This document shows, in pieces, positions 25,325 to 32,754 of a DNA stretch of 64,000 nt; positions within the stretch are counted from its first letter, which is position 1, and each line of letters starts with the position of its first letter. Origin of the DNA: UBA5336 sp039818165 (GTDB taxonomy: Bacteria; Pseudomonadota; Alphaproteobacteria; Caulobacterales; Hyphomonadaceae); contig JBCBUL010000002.1 of NCBI GenBank assembly GCA_039818165.1, positions 124,001 through 188,000 on the forward strand. Direction: 5' to 3'. A model generated the notes under the pieces. That model was not told the DNA's origin and did not search any database. It was given only the letters and a program-made list of their open reading frames with translations. A program made the translations under genes and the position numbers.

Positions 25325-26365
25325 CTAGTCTTCTGCGCTGAACCGATCCAAAGCCGCGGCCTGTGTCAAGGGGCGACCCAAGGCAAAACCCTGGGCGTAG
25401 TCAAACCCGAATGCCTTGAGCTGATCCATCTGCCAGAACGCTTCCACGCCTTCGCCGGTCACGGTCATTCCCAAATCATGGCAGAGCGTTGTGACCGCCT
25501 TCAGAATTGCATCGGTTCGCGGCTCGCCAAGGCGGCGCACCAGATCAGGATCAATTTTCAACCCGTCCGCAGGAAGGTCTGCCAGCCAGCTAAATGAAGA
25601 GTGGCCGGACCCGAAATCGTCCAGGACAAGACCGGCCCCGCAGGCTTTGAGCGCCTGCGCAGTCTTCAAGGCTTCCGTCGCATCACGCAGGGCGGCCTGC
25701 TCAGTGAGTTCAATACGCAAGGTGCAGGGCGCCAGCCCATGGCCTTCCACCAATGCCTCGACCAAGCCCACCAGCCCCGCATGTTCGAGGTCTCGGCCGG
25801 TCAAGTTGACATGGACAAACAAGTCTTCCCGTTGGCTGGCCGATTTCCAGTTCGACAAGGCCTCCGCCGCGCGGATCAGCATATTCGAGGCAAGCCCATC
25901 ATCTTCGAAGCGTTGGGCCGCAGTTATGGTCGTCAGGTTTGCGTCCCATCGGGCCAACGCCTCAAACCCAACCGTCTTGCCATTGGCAATTGAGATAATG
26001 GGTTGAAAAACCGGCTCGAGCGCAGGGCCAGGCGTGTCGGCGAGGTCCGCATCGATCGAGCGGGCGGGACCAGACAGCACCATACCCTTGGCTTCATCGT
26101 CATGGAGAAATGCCCCGACAAGTTGGATCTGCCGGCCATCGGCCAAGCCGATGGCACAGTTGACGTTCACCCCATCGCCTTCGAGACCCAAAAGCAGGCG
26201 GCGGCGACTAAACCCGTCCAGAAGCGGCGCGATACCATCCGTCGACCACGTCCCCCGCAAGGCCCCAAAGTCTGATCGTGGCGGAACATCAAACTCCAGC
26301 CGGCGCGCCCGCGCATCCCAACGCCAACTGCCCTCATACTCCTGTCTGTGATCTGGCGAAGTCAT
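25325..26365 (-). CDS. EAL domain protein, probable cyclic-di-GMP phosphodiesterase
   Basis: A 346-residue protein. The N-terminal 110 residues look like a degenerate PAS-type sensor (YEGSWRWDARARRLEF onward). The EAL domain follows, with VGFEALARWD (EAL motif), VHVNLTGRDLE, LRIELTEQAAL, VLDDFGSGHSSFSWL, LKIDPDLV and TGEGVEAFWQ, then the Gln in YAQGFALGRPL. All metal- and substrate-binding positions I can identify are kept, so it should hydrolyse cyclic-di-GMP. No GGDEF domain is present. The ATG at 26365 overlaps the stop of the GNAT gene (ATGA), which fixes the start and indicates translational coupling. Confidence 0.88.
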   Translation of the reverse strand: MTSPDHRQEYEGSWRWDARARRLEFDVPPRSDFGALRGTWSTDGIAPLLDGFSRRRLLLGLEGDGVNVNCAIGLADGRQIQLVGAFLHDDEAKGMVLSGPARSIDADLADTPGPALEPVFQPIISIANGKTVGFEALARWDANLTTITAAQRFEDDGLASNMLIRAAEALSNWKSASQREDLFVHVNLTGRDLEHAGLVGLVEALVEGHGLAPCTLRIELTEQAALRDATEALKTAQALKACGAGLVLDDFGSGHSSFSWLADLPADGLKIDPDLVRRLGEPRTDAILKAVTTLCHDLGMTVTGEGVEAFWQMDQLKAFGFDYAQGFALGRPLTQAAALDRFSAED

Positions 26366-26934
26366 GTGGATGGGTCGTCCTTCAGCCGCCCATAAAGAAC
26401 ATGATCGCGTCGACGTCCGCCAATTTCCAGGTATTGCCGCGCAAGGCCCTCCTCGGTGAAGCCACACCGTGTCAGCACGTTCCGAGATTTTACGTTTTCC
26501 GGGAGGGTCCCAGCATCGACCCGGGACAGGCCTAGCGTTTCAAAACACCACCGACACACACGCTCCAGTGCTTCGACCATCATGCCCGCGCCGGTTGCCT
26601 CGGCTAGAAGCCAGTATCCGATAGACGCTGACTGGGCTGGTCCTCGTCGAACGTTCGTGACCGAGATACCGCCCAACAGCGCATCGCTTTCCCGATCAAA
26701 TATCAGGTAGACATAGGCGCGATCATTGCGCCACCCGGTGCGCCAGGCCTTCAGTCGGCGTGCCCAGTCATCGCGCGAGAGAGCATCACTCGGCCAACGT
26801 GGTTCCCACGGTTCCAGGTGGTGGCGACTGATGCGGCGTCCTATGGCCCAATCCGTATAATCGCCCCGCTCAGGTACTCGTATGACCAGTCTTTGGGTGG
26901 TCAGAACAGTTTCACGGGCGGGTAATGGCATCAT
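26362..26934 (-). CDS. GNAT acetyltransferase, RimJ/RimL-like
   Basis: A 190-residue GNAT-fold enzyme. It begins with the RimJ-type TQRLVIRVPERGDYTDWAIGR. LIFDRESDALLGGISVTNVRRGPAQSASIGYWLLAEATGAGMMVEAL supplies the acetyl-CoA strand and loop, and LSRVDAGTLPENVKSRNVLTRCGFTEEGLARQYLEI is the usual end. Related proteins acetylate the N-terminus of ribosomal proteins, but the target here is unknown. The start overlaps the thrC stop, so thrC-GNAT-EAL are coupled. Confidence 0.9.
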   Translation of the reverse strand: MMPLPARETVLTTQRLVIRVPERGDYTDWAIGRRISRHHLEPWEPRWPSDALSRDDWARRLKAWRTGWRNDRAYVYLIFDRESDALLGGISVTNVRRGPAQSASIGYWLLAEATGAGMMVEALERVCRWCFETLGLSRVDAGTLPENVKSRNVLTRCGFTEEGLARQYLEIGGRRRDHVLYGRLKDDPST

Positions 26935-28316
26935 CTGGTGGCGGCCATCTCTCGAATTCGATCGCGCACGGCGCTCAGCTCTGCCGGGATGGTCTCAAAC
27001 ACTTCAGCTCCCGACAAGGCACCTTCACACCTCTTCGGCAGAGGCACGTCTTCCCCTGTGGCGCTCGCAACAGTCTCAGGAAACTTCGCCGCATGCGCTG
27101 TGGCCAGGACGACATCGACCGCCTCGCTCTCGGCGAGCGTATCAGCGGCAACCGTGCCAACGGCCGTATGTGGGCAGATGAGCCAGTCGGTTTCCGCCTT
27201 GACTAGCGCAATCTCACTGAGAGTTTCATCATTCGTCACAGTCTTGGCGGCAAATCCCATACACCCCAGCGGGCCTGAAATGGTTTTGGGGAGGTCAACC
27301 TCACCGCGTTGCGCAAAAGCGCCATAGAGGGCAGCAATCGCCGCATCATCGCGCCCGCTGGCTTCAAACAATACCCGCTCCAGATTGCTTGGCACCGTGA
27401 TGTCCATGGCCGGGCTTGGGGTTGGCCGCGTCTCGCTGCGCGCCATGCGGCCTGTTTCGAAGACCATCCGAAGCGCATCATTTTCGTTCACGGCACACAG
27501 CGCTTCAAAACCTGGAAGCAGTCCGCAGCGCGCGGCCACATAGCCTGCAAGCGCGTCGCCCATATTCCCACTGGGCACCGTAAAACGGACGGGGGTGTCC
27601 TTGCCGAAGCTCGCCTGGGCCGTTGCGTAGTAAACCGATTGGGCCGCAATGCGCGCCCAATTAATCGAGTTCACGCCCGAAAGCGCCACCTCGTCGACAA
27701 AGCTGCTGTCACCAAACAGGGATTTCACGATCTTCTGGCAATCGTCAAAGTCGCCATCGACCGCCAGGTTCAGAATGTTGTCAGCGCCCGTGGTGGTCAT
27801 GAACAATCGTTGGACGCGCGATATCCGATCATTTGGATGCAGAATGACGAGCGAAACATGCTTGGAACCGGCAAAAGCCGCCGCAGCCGCGCCGCCGGTA
27901 TCACCGCTTGTCGCACAGACAATCGTCATGCGCTTCCCAGCACGCTCCAGGGCCCAGTCATAGAGCCGGGCGATGAACTGCATCGCTACATCTTTAAACG
28001 CCAGCGTCGGACCATGATGCAACTCCATTAGGAAGCGTTTGGGGCCAATCTGGGCAAGCGGCGCGACAGATGCGTGCGCGAAGCCCTCATAGGCCTGCTC
28101 GCAAAGCTGGGCCATCTCGTCATTGGAGACCGCGTCTCCTGCAAACGCCTTCAGGATGCGAGTTGCAACTTCCGCATAGGTTTCATCAAAACCCGGCCGG
28201 GCGATCTGCGGATACGCTTCTGGAACATAAAGACCGCCATCGGGAGCCAGACCAGCAAGGCATGCAGTCAGGAAATCGACGGGCTCTGCGCCGCCACGGG
28301 TCGAAATATACTTCAT
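26931..28316 (-). CDS. thrC: Threonine synthase
   Basis: PLP enzyme that converts O-phosphohomoserine to threonine. The 461-residue protein starts MKYISTRGGAEPVDFLTACLAGLAPDGGLYVP. It contains the cofactor lysine in HGPTLAFKDVAMQF, then ATSGDTGGAAAAAF and VPSGNMGDALAGY, which bind the cofactor phosphate. The ATG at 28316 overlaps the surf1 stop (ATGA), which supports this start over an upstream ATG at 28400. Its location at the end of the oxidase operon is common in alphaproteobacteria. Confidence 0.96.
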   Translation of the reverse strand: MKYISTRGGAEPVDFLTACLAGLAPDGGLYVPEAYPQIARPGFDETYAEVATRILKAFAGDAVSNDEMAQLCEQAYEGFAHASVAPLAQIGPKRFLMELHHGPTLAFKDVAMQFIARLYDWALERAGKRMTIVCATSGDTGGAAAAAFAGSKHVSLVILHPNDRISRVQRLFMTTTGADNILNLAVDGDFDDCQKIVKSLFGDSSFVDEVALSGVNSINWARIAAQSVYYATAQASFGKDTPVRFTVPSGNMGDALAGYVAARCGLLPGFEALCAVNENDALRMVFETGRMARSETRPTPSPAMDITVPSNLERVLFEASGRDDAAIAALYGAFAQRGEVDLPKTISGPLGCMGFAAKTVTNDETLSEIALVKAETDWLICPHTAVGTVAADTLAESEAVDVVLATAHAAKFPETVASATGEDVPLPKRCEGALSGAEVFETIPAELSAVRDRIREMAATR

Positions 28317-29002
28317 CACCTGCCTCGAAGGCTGAATCGCCCCTGTGAGGCGTGAAACACGAAGTACATCACAAACAGTGCGGCTGCGAGCCCCCACCAT
28401 GTGATCGCATAGCCAAAGTGCCGTTCCGGCGGCAGATCATCGATCGGCTTCGGCGCGCCGTAGGGATTAGTGGTCGTTCGTGTGCGCGTCAGGTCGTCGG
28501 CGTTGCGGATGACGATATCTATCGGCTCCGCGACGCGCTGAATGTCGCTCAAGTCGTACCGCTCTAGAATGCCCGGAAGGTCGAAGGTGTACCAGCTGTT
28601 CTCATCGGGTTGGTTACGCGCAGACGCCCGAGTCTCGCGGGCAAACATCCGGACTTCAGCTTCAAACGTGACCCCAGCGGGCACAGCGGCTTGGACCGGG
28701 CGTGGTCCACCGGTGGCATCCAACATAAAAAGGAGCGTTTCGCCGCGTCCGGTCGATACGACGTTCACGGGCACATAGCGGCGCCAAATCGGCTCGCTGT
28801 CTGCAATGCCATAAACATGTTGGATCGGTGCATCGCCCAGATCCAAAACTTCCATCTGTAGAGTTACGACTTCCGGAAGGTCTTCCGGCGCCGCACCACG
28901 CTTGTCGGCATAGCGCTCATACTGCCAGTTTCCGAGCATTATGAGGATGACGAGGCTGACCAGCGTCAGCACCGTCATCACGGGAAGGGGTTTGAATTGC
29001 AT
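28316..29002 (-). CDS. surf1: SURF1 family cytochrome oxidase assembly protein
   Basis: A 228-residue protein with one membrane helix near each end, the SURF1 topology. Family landmarks are LGNWQYERYADK at the start, WRRYVPVNVVSTGRG in the middle and RHFGYAITWWGLAAALFVMYFVF at the end. SURF1 helps insert heme a into oxidase subunit I. It lies 26 bases after ctaE and overlaps thrC. The DUF983 gene often found between ctaE and surf1 in related operons is absent. Confidence 0.92.
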   Translation of the reverse strand: MQFKPLPVMTVLTLVSLVILIMLGNWQYERYADKRGAAPEDLPEVVTLQMEVLDLGDAPIQHVYGIADSEPIWRRYVPVNVVSTGRGETLLFMLDATGGPRPVQAAVPAGVTFEAEVRMFARETRASARNQPDENSWYTFDLPGILERYDLSDIQRVAEPIDIVIRNADDLTRTRTTTNPYGAPKPIDDLPPERHFGYAITWWGLAAALFVMYFVFHASQGRFSLRGR

Positions 29003-29028
29003 CTAAGGCGGTTGGGGAGCGGCGACCG

Positions 29029-29901
29029 CTACGCCCCCAAGACCAGGAACGGCACCACGTACACAAAGGCGAAGAGGAACAGCCAGACGACGTCCACAAA
29101 GTGCCAGTACCAGGCTGCCGCTTCGAAGCCGAAATGCTTCTCCGGCGTGAAACCGCCCATCATCAGGCGCAGCAGGCAAACGCAGAGGAAGATCGTACCG
29201 ATCAACACGTGAGCGCCATGGAACCCGGTCGCCATGAAGAACGCAGAGCCATAGAGCGTACCGTCATAGGTGAACTCGGCATGGCTGTACTCGACCACCT
29301 GCAGGTAGGTGAAGAACGCACCGAGCAGGATCGTCAGGATCAGGCCGGTGCGTGCACTGCCCCGGTCACCATGCTGCAGGGCGTGGTGCGACCAGGTGAT
29401 CGTGGTGCCAGACAGGAGCAGAACCAGCGTGTTGATGAGCGGCAAATGGAACGGATCAAACGTCTCCACACCCACAGGCGGCCAGTCTGCAAACCGGCTT
29501 AGACCGTCTGCGTAAATGGGGTTGGTCGCATCCCAAGTGTCACCCACGCGCGCATCATGGAAAATCGCGAACTCGAAAAAGCCCCAGAACCACGCCACGA
29601 AGAACATGACTTCCGAGGCGATAAACAAGATCATGCCATAGCGCAGGCCAATCTGGACCACAGGCGTGTGATCACCGCCGCGGCTTTCCTTCACCACGTC
29701 CATCCACCACCCGATCATGGTGTAGATGACGATCGCAAAGCCCACGAGCATCGGCCAAAGCGTGCCCGCTTCAAGGCCGAAAATACCCTTCATGTAGATG
29801 ACGGCGCCAATCGCGAGTGTGAGCACACCGACAGAGCCGACCAAAGGCCAGGGAGATGGATTTACAAGATGGTAGTCGTGATTGACTTCGCCGTGGGCCA
29901 T
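29029..29901 (-). CDS. ctaE: Cytochrome c oxidase subunit III
   Basis: A 290-residue membrane protein with seven helices. It begins MAHGEVNHDYHLVNPSPWPLVGS. It has MIGWWMDVVKESRGGDHTPVV, the glutamate-containing SEVMFFVAWFWGFFEFA, and the end AAWYWHFVDVVWLFLFAFVYVV. Subunit III stabilises proton uptake in aa3 oxidases. The ATG at 29901 has a GGAG site 9 bases upstream, whereas the ATG at 29919 has none. Confidence 0.96.
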   Translation of the reverse strand: MAHGEVNHDYHLVNPSPWPLVGSVGVLTLAIGAVIYMKGIFGLEAGTLWPMLVGFAIVIYTMIGWWMDVVKESRGGDHTPVVQIGLRYGMILFIASEVMFFVAWFWGFFEFAIFHDARVGDTWDATNPIYADGLSRFADWPPVGVETFDPFHLPLINTLVLLLSGTTITWSHHALQHGDRGSARTGLILTILLGAFFTYLQVVEYSHAEFTYDGTLYGSAFFMATGFHGAHVLIGTIFLCVCLLRLMMGGFTPEKHFGFEAAAWYWHFVDVVWLFLFAFVYVVPFLVLGA

Positions 29902-29976
29902 GGAGAGACGCTCCGCCATAGGTATATTTGCTGATTTGCGCCTGTTTAGACTGCGCTGGGAGCGGTTGCCAACCGG

Positions 29977-30528
29977 CTAATCGAGGTTGGTATCATTGGA
30001 CGCACCCGCCCATTCGCTCGCGGGGAAGAAGGTATAGGAGAGGGTAATGGTCCGAACGTCTTCCATAAGGCGTTTTTCATCCATCGCCGGATCGATGAAA
30101 AAGACCACGGGGAGTGACTTTGTCTCACCAGCCTGGATCACACGCTCCTCGAAGCAGAAGCACTCCAACTTGGAAAAATAGGGTCCCGCCTTATGCGGGG
30201 TCACATTGTAGCTCGCGATAACGGACACCGGCTCGGTCGAAGTGTTGGTCACTTCGTAAAAAGCCAATCCATGCTCGCCGAGGCGAATCTCATGGTTGGG
30301 CTCAAGCGGGCGGAATTTCAGCGGCGCGCCGCTCACATTGGCATCGAACCGAATATCGACGGTGCGATCGAGCACGGCGTCAGGCGCCTCGGTCGCCACA
30401 CGTGTCGTGCCACCAAACCCGGTGACGCGGCAGAACGTGTCGTAGAGCGGCTTCGAGGCGAATGAGAGCCCAAGCATGAACAAGGGCAATCCGACGAATA
30501 ACAGGGCCGTGCGCAAATTGGCGTTCAT
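29977..30528 (-). CDS. ctaG: Cytochrome c oxidase assembly protein CtaG (Cox11 family)
   Basis: A 183-residue copper chaperone that delivers Cu to the CuB site of subunit I. One N-terminal membrane helix (LRTALLFVGLPLFMLGLSFA) anchors a periplasmic immunoglobulin-like domain. The Cu-binding pair is in KLECFCFEE (Cys-x-Cys), and PLYDTFCRVTGFGGTT supplies the conserved third cysteine. VFFIDPAMDEK and ITLSYTFFP are also typical. I prefer the ATG at 30528; one at 30546 would overlap the small upstream gene by 14 bases. Confidence 0.95.
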   Translation of the reverse strand: MNANLRTALLFVGLPLFMLGLSFASKPLYDTFCRVTGFGGTTRVATEAPDAVLDRTVDIRFDANVSGAPLKFRPLEPNHEIRLGEHGLAFYEVTNTSTEPVSVIASYNVTPHKAGPYFSKLECFCFEERVIQAGETKSLPVVFFIDPAMDEKRLMEDVRTITLSYTFFPASEWAGASNDTNLD

Positions 30529-30532
30529 CGCC

Positions 30533-30706
30533 CTAAAAGCCCCCATCGGCCATACCGGTGCCCTGGCTCAGACGTATGATCGTGATAGCCAACACCATGG
30601 CAACGAACGCGACCAGAGCCAGCGCCAGCCAGAAATTGCGCTTGCCGCGCGCATTGGCTTCTTCCTCCGTCAGTGGGCGTACTTTGAACTCGTTGTCTTC
30701 CGTCAT
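30533..30706 (-). CDS. Small single-span membrane protein of the oxidase operon (57 aa, CoxF-like)
   Basis: A 57-residue frame. A charged N-terminus (MTEDNEFKVRPLTEEEANAR) precedes one membrane helix (NFWLALALVAFVAMVLAITII) and a short tail ending ADGGF. Small proteins with this layout occupy the slot between ctaB and ctaG in many alphaproteobacterial operons. Its ATG overlaps the ctaB stop (ATGA) and it ends 4 bases before the ctaG start, so its position in the operon is fixed. It is probably an assembly or stability factor; the function is not established here. Confidence 0.8.
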   Translation of the reverse strand: MTEDNEFKVRPLTEEEANARGKRNFWLALALVAFVAMVLAITIIRLSQGTGMADGGF

Positions 30707-31665
30707 GACAGCAACTCCGTTACGGGCATGTGCACGCCCAGCAGGTGCTCGCCCATCAAGACAGCGAACACAGCAAAGAGATAGACGATTGAGTAGGCGA
30801 ACAAACCCGCTGCGGCCTTATGGTCCGCCTTGCCGGCTTCGGCATCGCCCGCGGCCGTGCGCGCAACCTTGACAGACAGGTACAGGAACGCGCCCCCGAG
30901 ACCGGCAGCGGCGAGACCGTAAACCCAACCGCCAAGCCCTGTCACTGCTGGCAGCAGTGAGACCGCGAGAAGGACCAAGGTATAAACAACGATCTGGTGA
31001 CGGGTTGCACGCGCACCATGGGTCACCGGCAACATCGGAACGCCAGCCTTGGCGTATTCCTTATGCGCGAGCAGGGACAGGGCCCAGAAGTGAGGTGGCG
31101 TCCAGAAGAAGATGATGGCGAAGAGGATCCATGCGTCGAGTGGCGCGCTGCCTGTCACCACAGCCCAGCCGATTACCGGAGGAAAGGCCCCTGCCCCGCC
31201 ACCGATCACGATGTTCTGGGGCGTGGCCCGTTTCAGCCACATCGTATAGATGCCACCATAATAGAAGATCGAGAAAGCCAGCAGCGCCGCCGCCAGCCAA
31301 TTGCTCGCCATCCACATCAGCAACACAGACACGCCCGACAGGACGAGGCCGAGCGTCAGGGCTTCCTCAGCAGGCACGGCGCCGGATGGAATGGGCCGGG
31401 TCGATGTCCGCGTCATCACAGCATCGATGTCCGCGTCATACCACATATTGATGGCGCCCGCCGCGCCTGAGCCCATGGCCACGGCGAGGGTGGCGATGGC
31501 GGCCATGACCGGATGCACCGACTGCCCCGTTACACCTTGCGCAGCGACAATGCCTACAAAGCCCGTGAACACCACCAGCATCATGATGCGCGGCTTGAGG
31601 AGGTTGATATAATCCTTGGCACTGGCCACCGGGACGGTGACGGGCGCGGCTGTCTGGTCGGTCAT
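30703..31665 (-). CDS. ctaB: Protoheme IX farnesyltransferase (heme O synthase)
   Basis: A UbiA-type prenyltransferase that attaches farnesyl to heme b, giving heme O, the precursor of heme a. The 320-residue protein has about nine membrane helices. The first Asp-rich motif is NMWYDADIDAVMTRTSTRPIPSG, and YINLLKPRIMMLVVFTGFVG at the start is diagnostic. I use the ATG at 31665; an earlier one at 31725 would overlap the COX1-like gene by 40 bases and add unlike residues. Confidence 0.95.
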   Translation of the reverse strand: MTDQTAAPVTVPVASAKDYINLLKPRIMMLVVFTGFVGIVAAQGVTGQSVHPVMAAIATLAVAMGSGAAGAINMWYDADIDAVMTRTSTRPIPSGAVPAEEALTLGLVLSGVSVLLMWMASNWLAAALLAFSIFYYGGIYTMWLKRATPQNIVIGGGAGAFPPVIGWAVVTGSAPLDAWILFAIIFFWTPPHFWALSLLAHKEYAKAGVPMLPVTHGARATRHQIVVYTLVLLAVSLLPAVTGLGGWVYGLAAAGLGGAFLYLSVKVARTAAGDAEAGKADHKAAAGLFAYSIVYLFAVFAVLMGEHLLGVHMPVTELLS

Positions 31666-31685
31666 GGGTCTGGCCGGCTCTCTTT

Positions 31686-32681
31686 TTACGTTTTCCGGCG
31701 GCGCACGGCCGCATCTGCGGTGCAAATGACAAAGATGACCAGCGATGTCAGCGTGGCAAAGTAGCCAATCTCTGCGATGAGTTCATAGGTTTGAAGTGTG
31801 TCCTGCACCTCCAGATAGCGGCGCGGCATGCCCTGCAAACTGAGAAACTGCTGCGGAAGCGTTGCGATCCAGATCCCCAGCGAAAACAGACCCACCTGAA
31901 AAAAGGCGAGCCAGCGCCTGAAGGGCAGACCGAACGCAGCGGTGAGACACGCATAGGCCGAGGCCAGGAACAGGAACCATAAGCCAATAAGAACCGTATG
32001 GTGGGCATGGGCAACCACATAATAGGTGTCATGTAGCGCTGTATCGATGGAAGCATTTGCGAGCGCCACACCACCAATGGTGAGTAGCGCAACTGTCACA
32101 GCGCTGGACACGATCGCGAGCGCCGAAGCCTGGTAGCCGACTTTATCCAGCTTCCAGAGACGCACTGCGGCATAGGCAGAAAGACCGAAGAAAATCGTGG
32201 CGATCCCAATGAGCCAAAGGGGATGACGCGCCAGCAACATAAGCCAATCGACCAAGCCTGGCTCGCTGGCCTCGGACAGCGGGGGGTACAAGACCCACCC
32301 GTCGCCAGGTCCCTGCCCACTTGCGAACTGGCGGTTTCGTCCACTGAACACACTCGCGATAGACAATCCTGCCCCGGCGAGTGCGCAAATAGACACGGCC
32401 AGACCACCCCAGAGTCTGGCGCGAACCAACACCAAAAAGCCTAGCCCGGCGCCCAGCGAGATCACGGCAAGCATGGCGATGCTGAGCCAGACTTCCGGGG
32501 CGCCGAAGTACCAGAAGATGTGTTGCAGGAGGACAGGGTCTCCACCGCCGGATGGGTCGAAAAACGTGGTGCCGAAGTTTCGATCTGTCACCAGCGTCCC
32601 CAGGACAAACCCGCCTGCGATGAGCACCGCTGCAAACACCGCGATCAGGCTCCCGAAAATCCACATTGCTGTTCGGCCCAT
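31686..32681 (-). CDS. COX1-like mosaic protein without CuB ligands
   Basis: A 331-residue membrane protein whose segments resemble cytochrome oxidase subunit I in a changed order. Residues 30-65 match the helix-6 region of CtaD (TDRNFG, GGGDPV, QHIFWYFG), but the HPEVY motif reads APEVW, so the CuB His and the cross-linked Tyr are lost. The helix-7 His-His pair is also missing. GDGWVLYPPLSE (127-138), which precedes helix 4 in CtaD, appears after this point. The helix-10 motif LHDTYYVVAHAHH (216-228) keeps both heme-ligand histidines, and QGMPRRY is retained near the end. The helix-2 heme a ligand is absent. It cannot be a normal catalytic subunit. It lies between ctaD and ctaB behind a hairpin. 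Role unknown: heme handling, assembly or a dead paralogue. Confidence 0.85.
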   Translation of the reverse strand: MGRTAMWIFGSLIAVFAAVLIAGGFVLGTLVTDRNFGTTFFDPSGGGDPVLLQHIFWYFGAPEVWLSIAMLAVISLGAGLGFLVLVRARLWGGLAVSICALAGAGLSIASVFSGRNRQFASGQGPGDGWVLYPPLSEASEPGLVDWLMLLARHPLWLIGIATIFFGLSAYAAVRLWKLDKVGYQASALAIVSSAVTVALLTIGGVALANASIDTALHDTYYVVAHAHHTVLIGLWFLFLASAYACLTAAFGLPFRRWLAFFQVGLFSLGIWIATLPQQFLSLQGMPRRYLEVQDTLQTYELIAEIGYFATLTSLVIFVICTADAAVRRRKT

Positions 32682-32701
32682 ACCATTGCCCCCGAATACA
32701 A

Positions 32702-32728
32702 AGCAGGCCCGCTTTTAGCGGGCCTGCT
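32702..32728 (-). terminator. Strong hairpin between ctaD and the COX1-like gene (terminator or attenuator)
   Basis: AGCAGGCCCGC (32702-32712) and GCGGGCCTGCT (32718-32728) form an 11-base-pair perfect stem with a 5-base loop. On the minus strand it is followed by TTTGTATTC, a weak U-tract. It begins 26 bases after the ctaD stop and would partly terminate the transcript or protect its 3' end, giving more ctaC-ctaD than downstream mRNA. Confidence 0.65.
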
Positions 32729-32754
32729 CCAATAATTTCAACTCAAACACCAGC

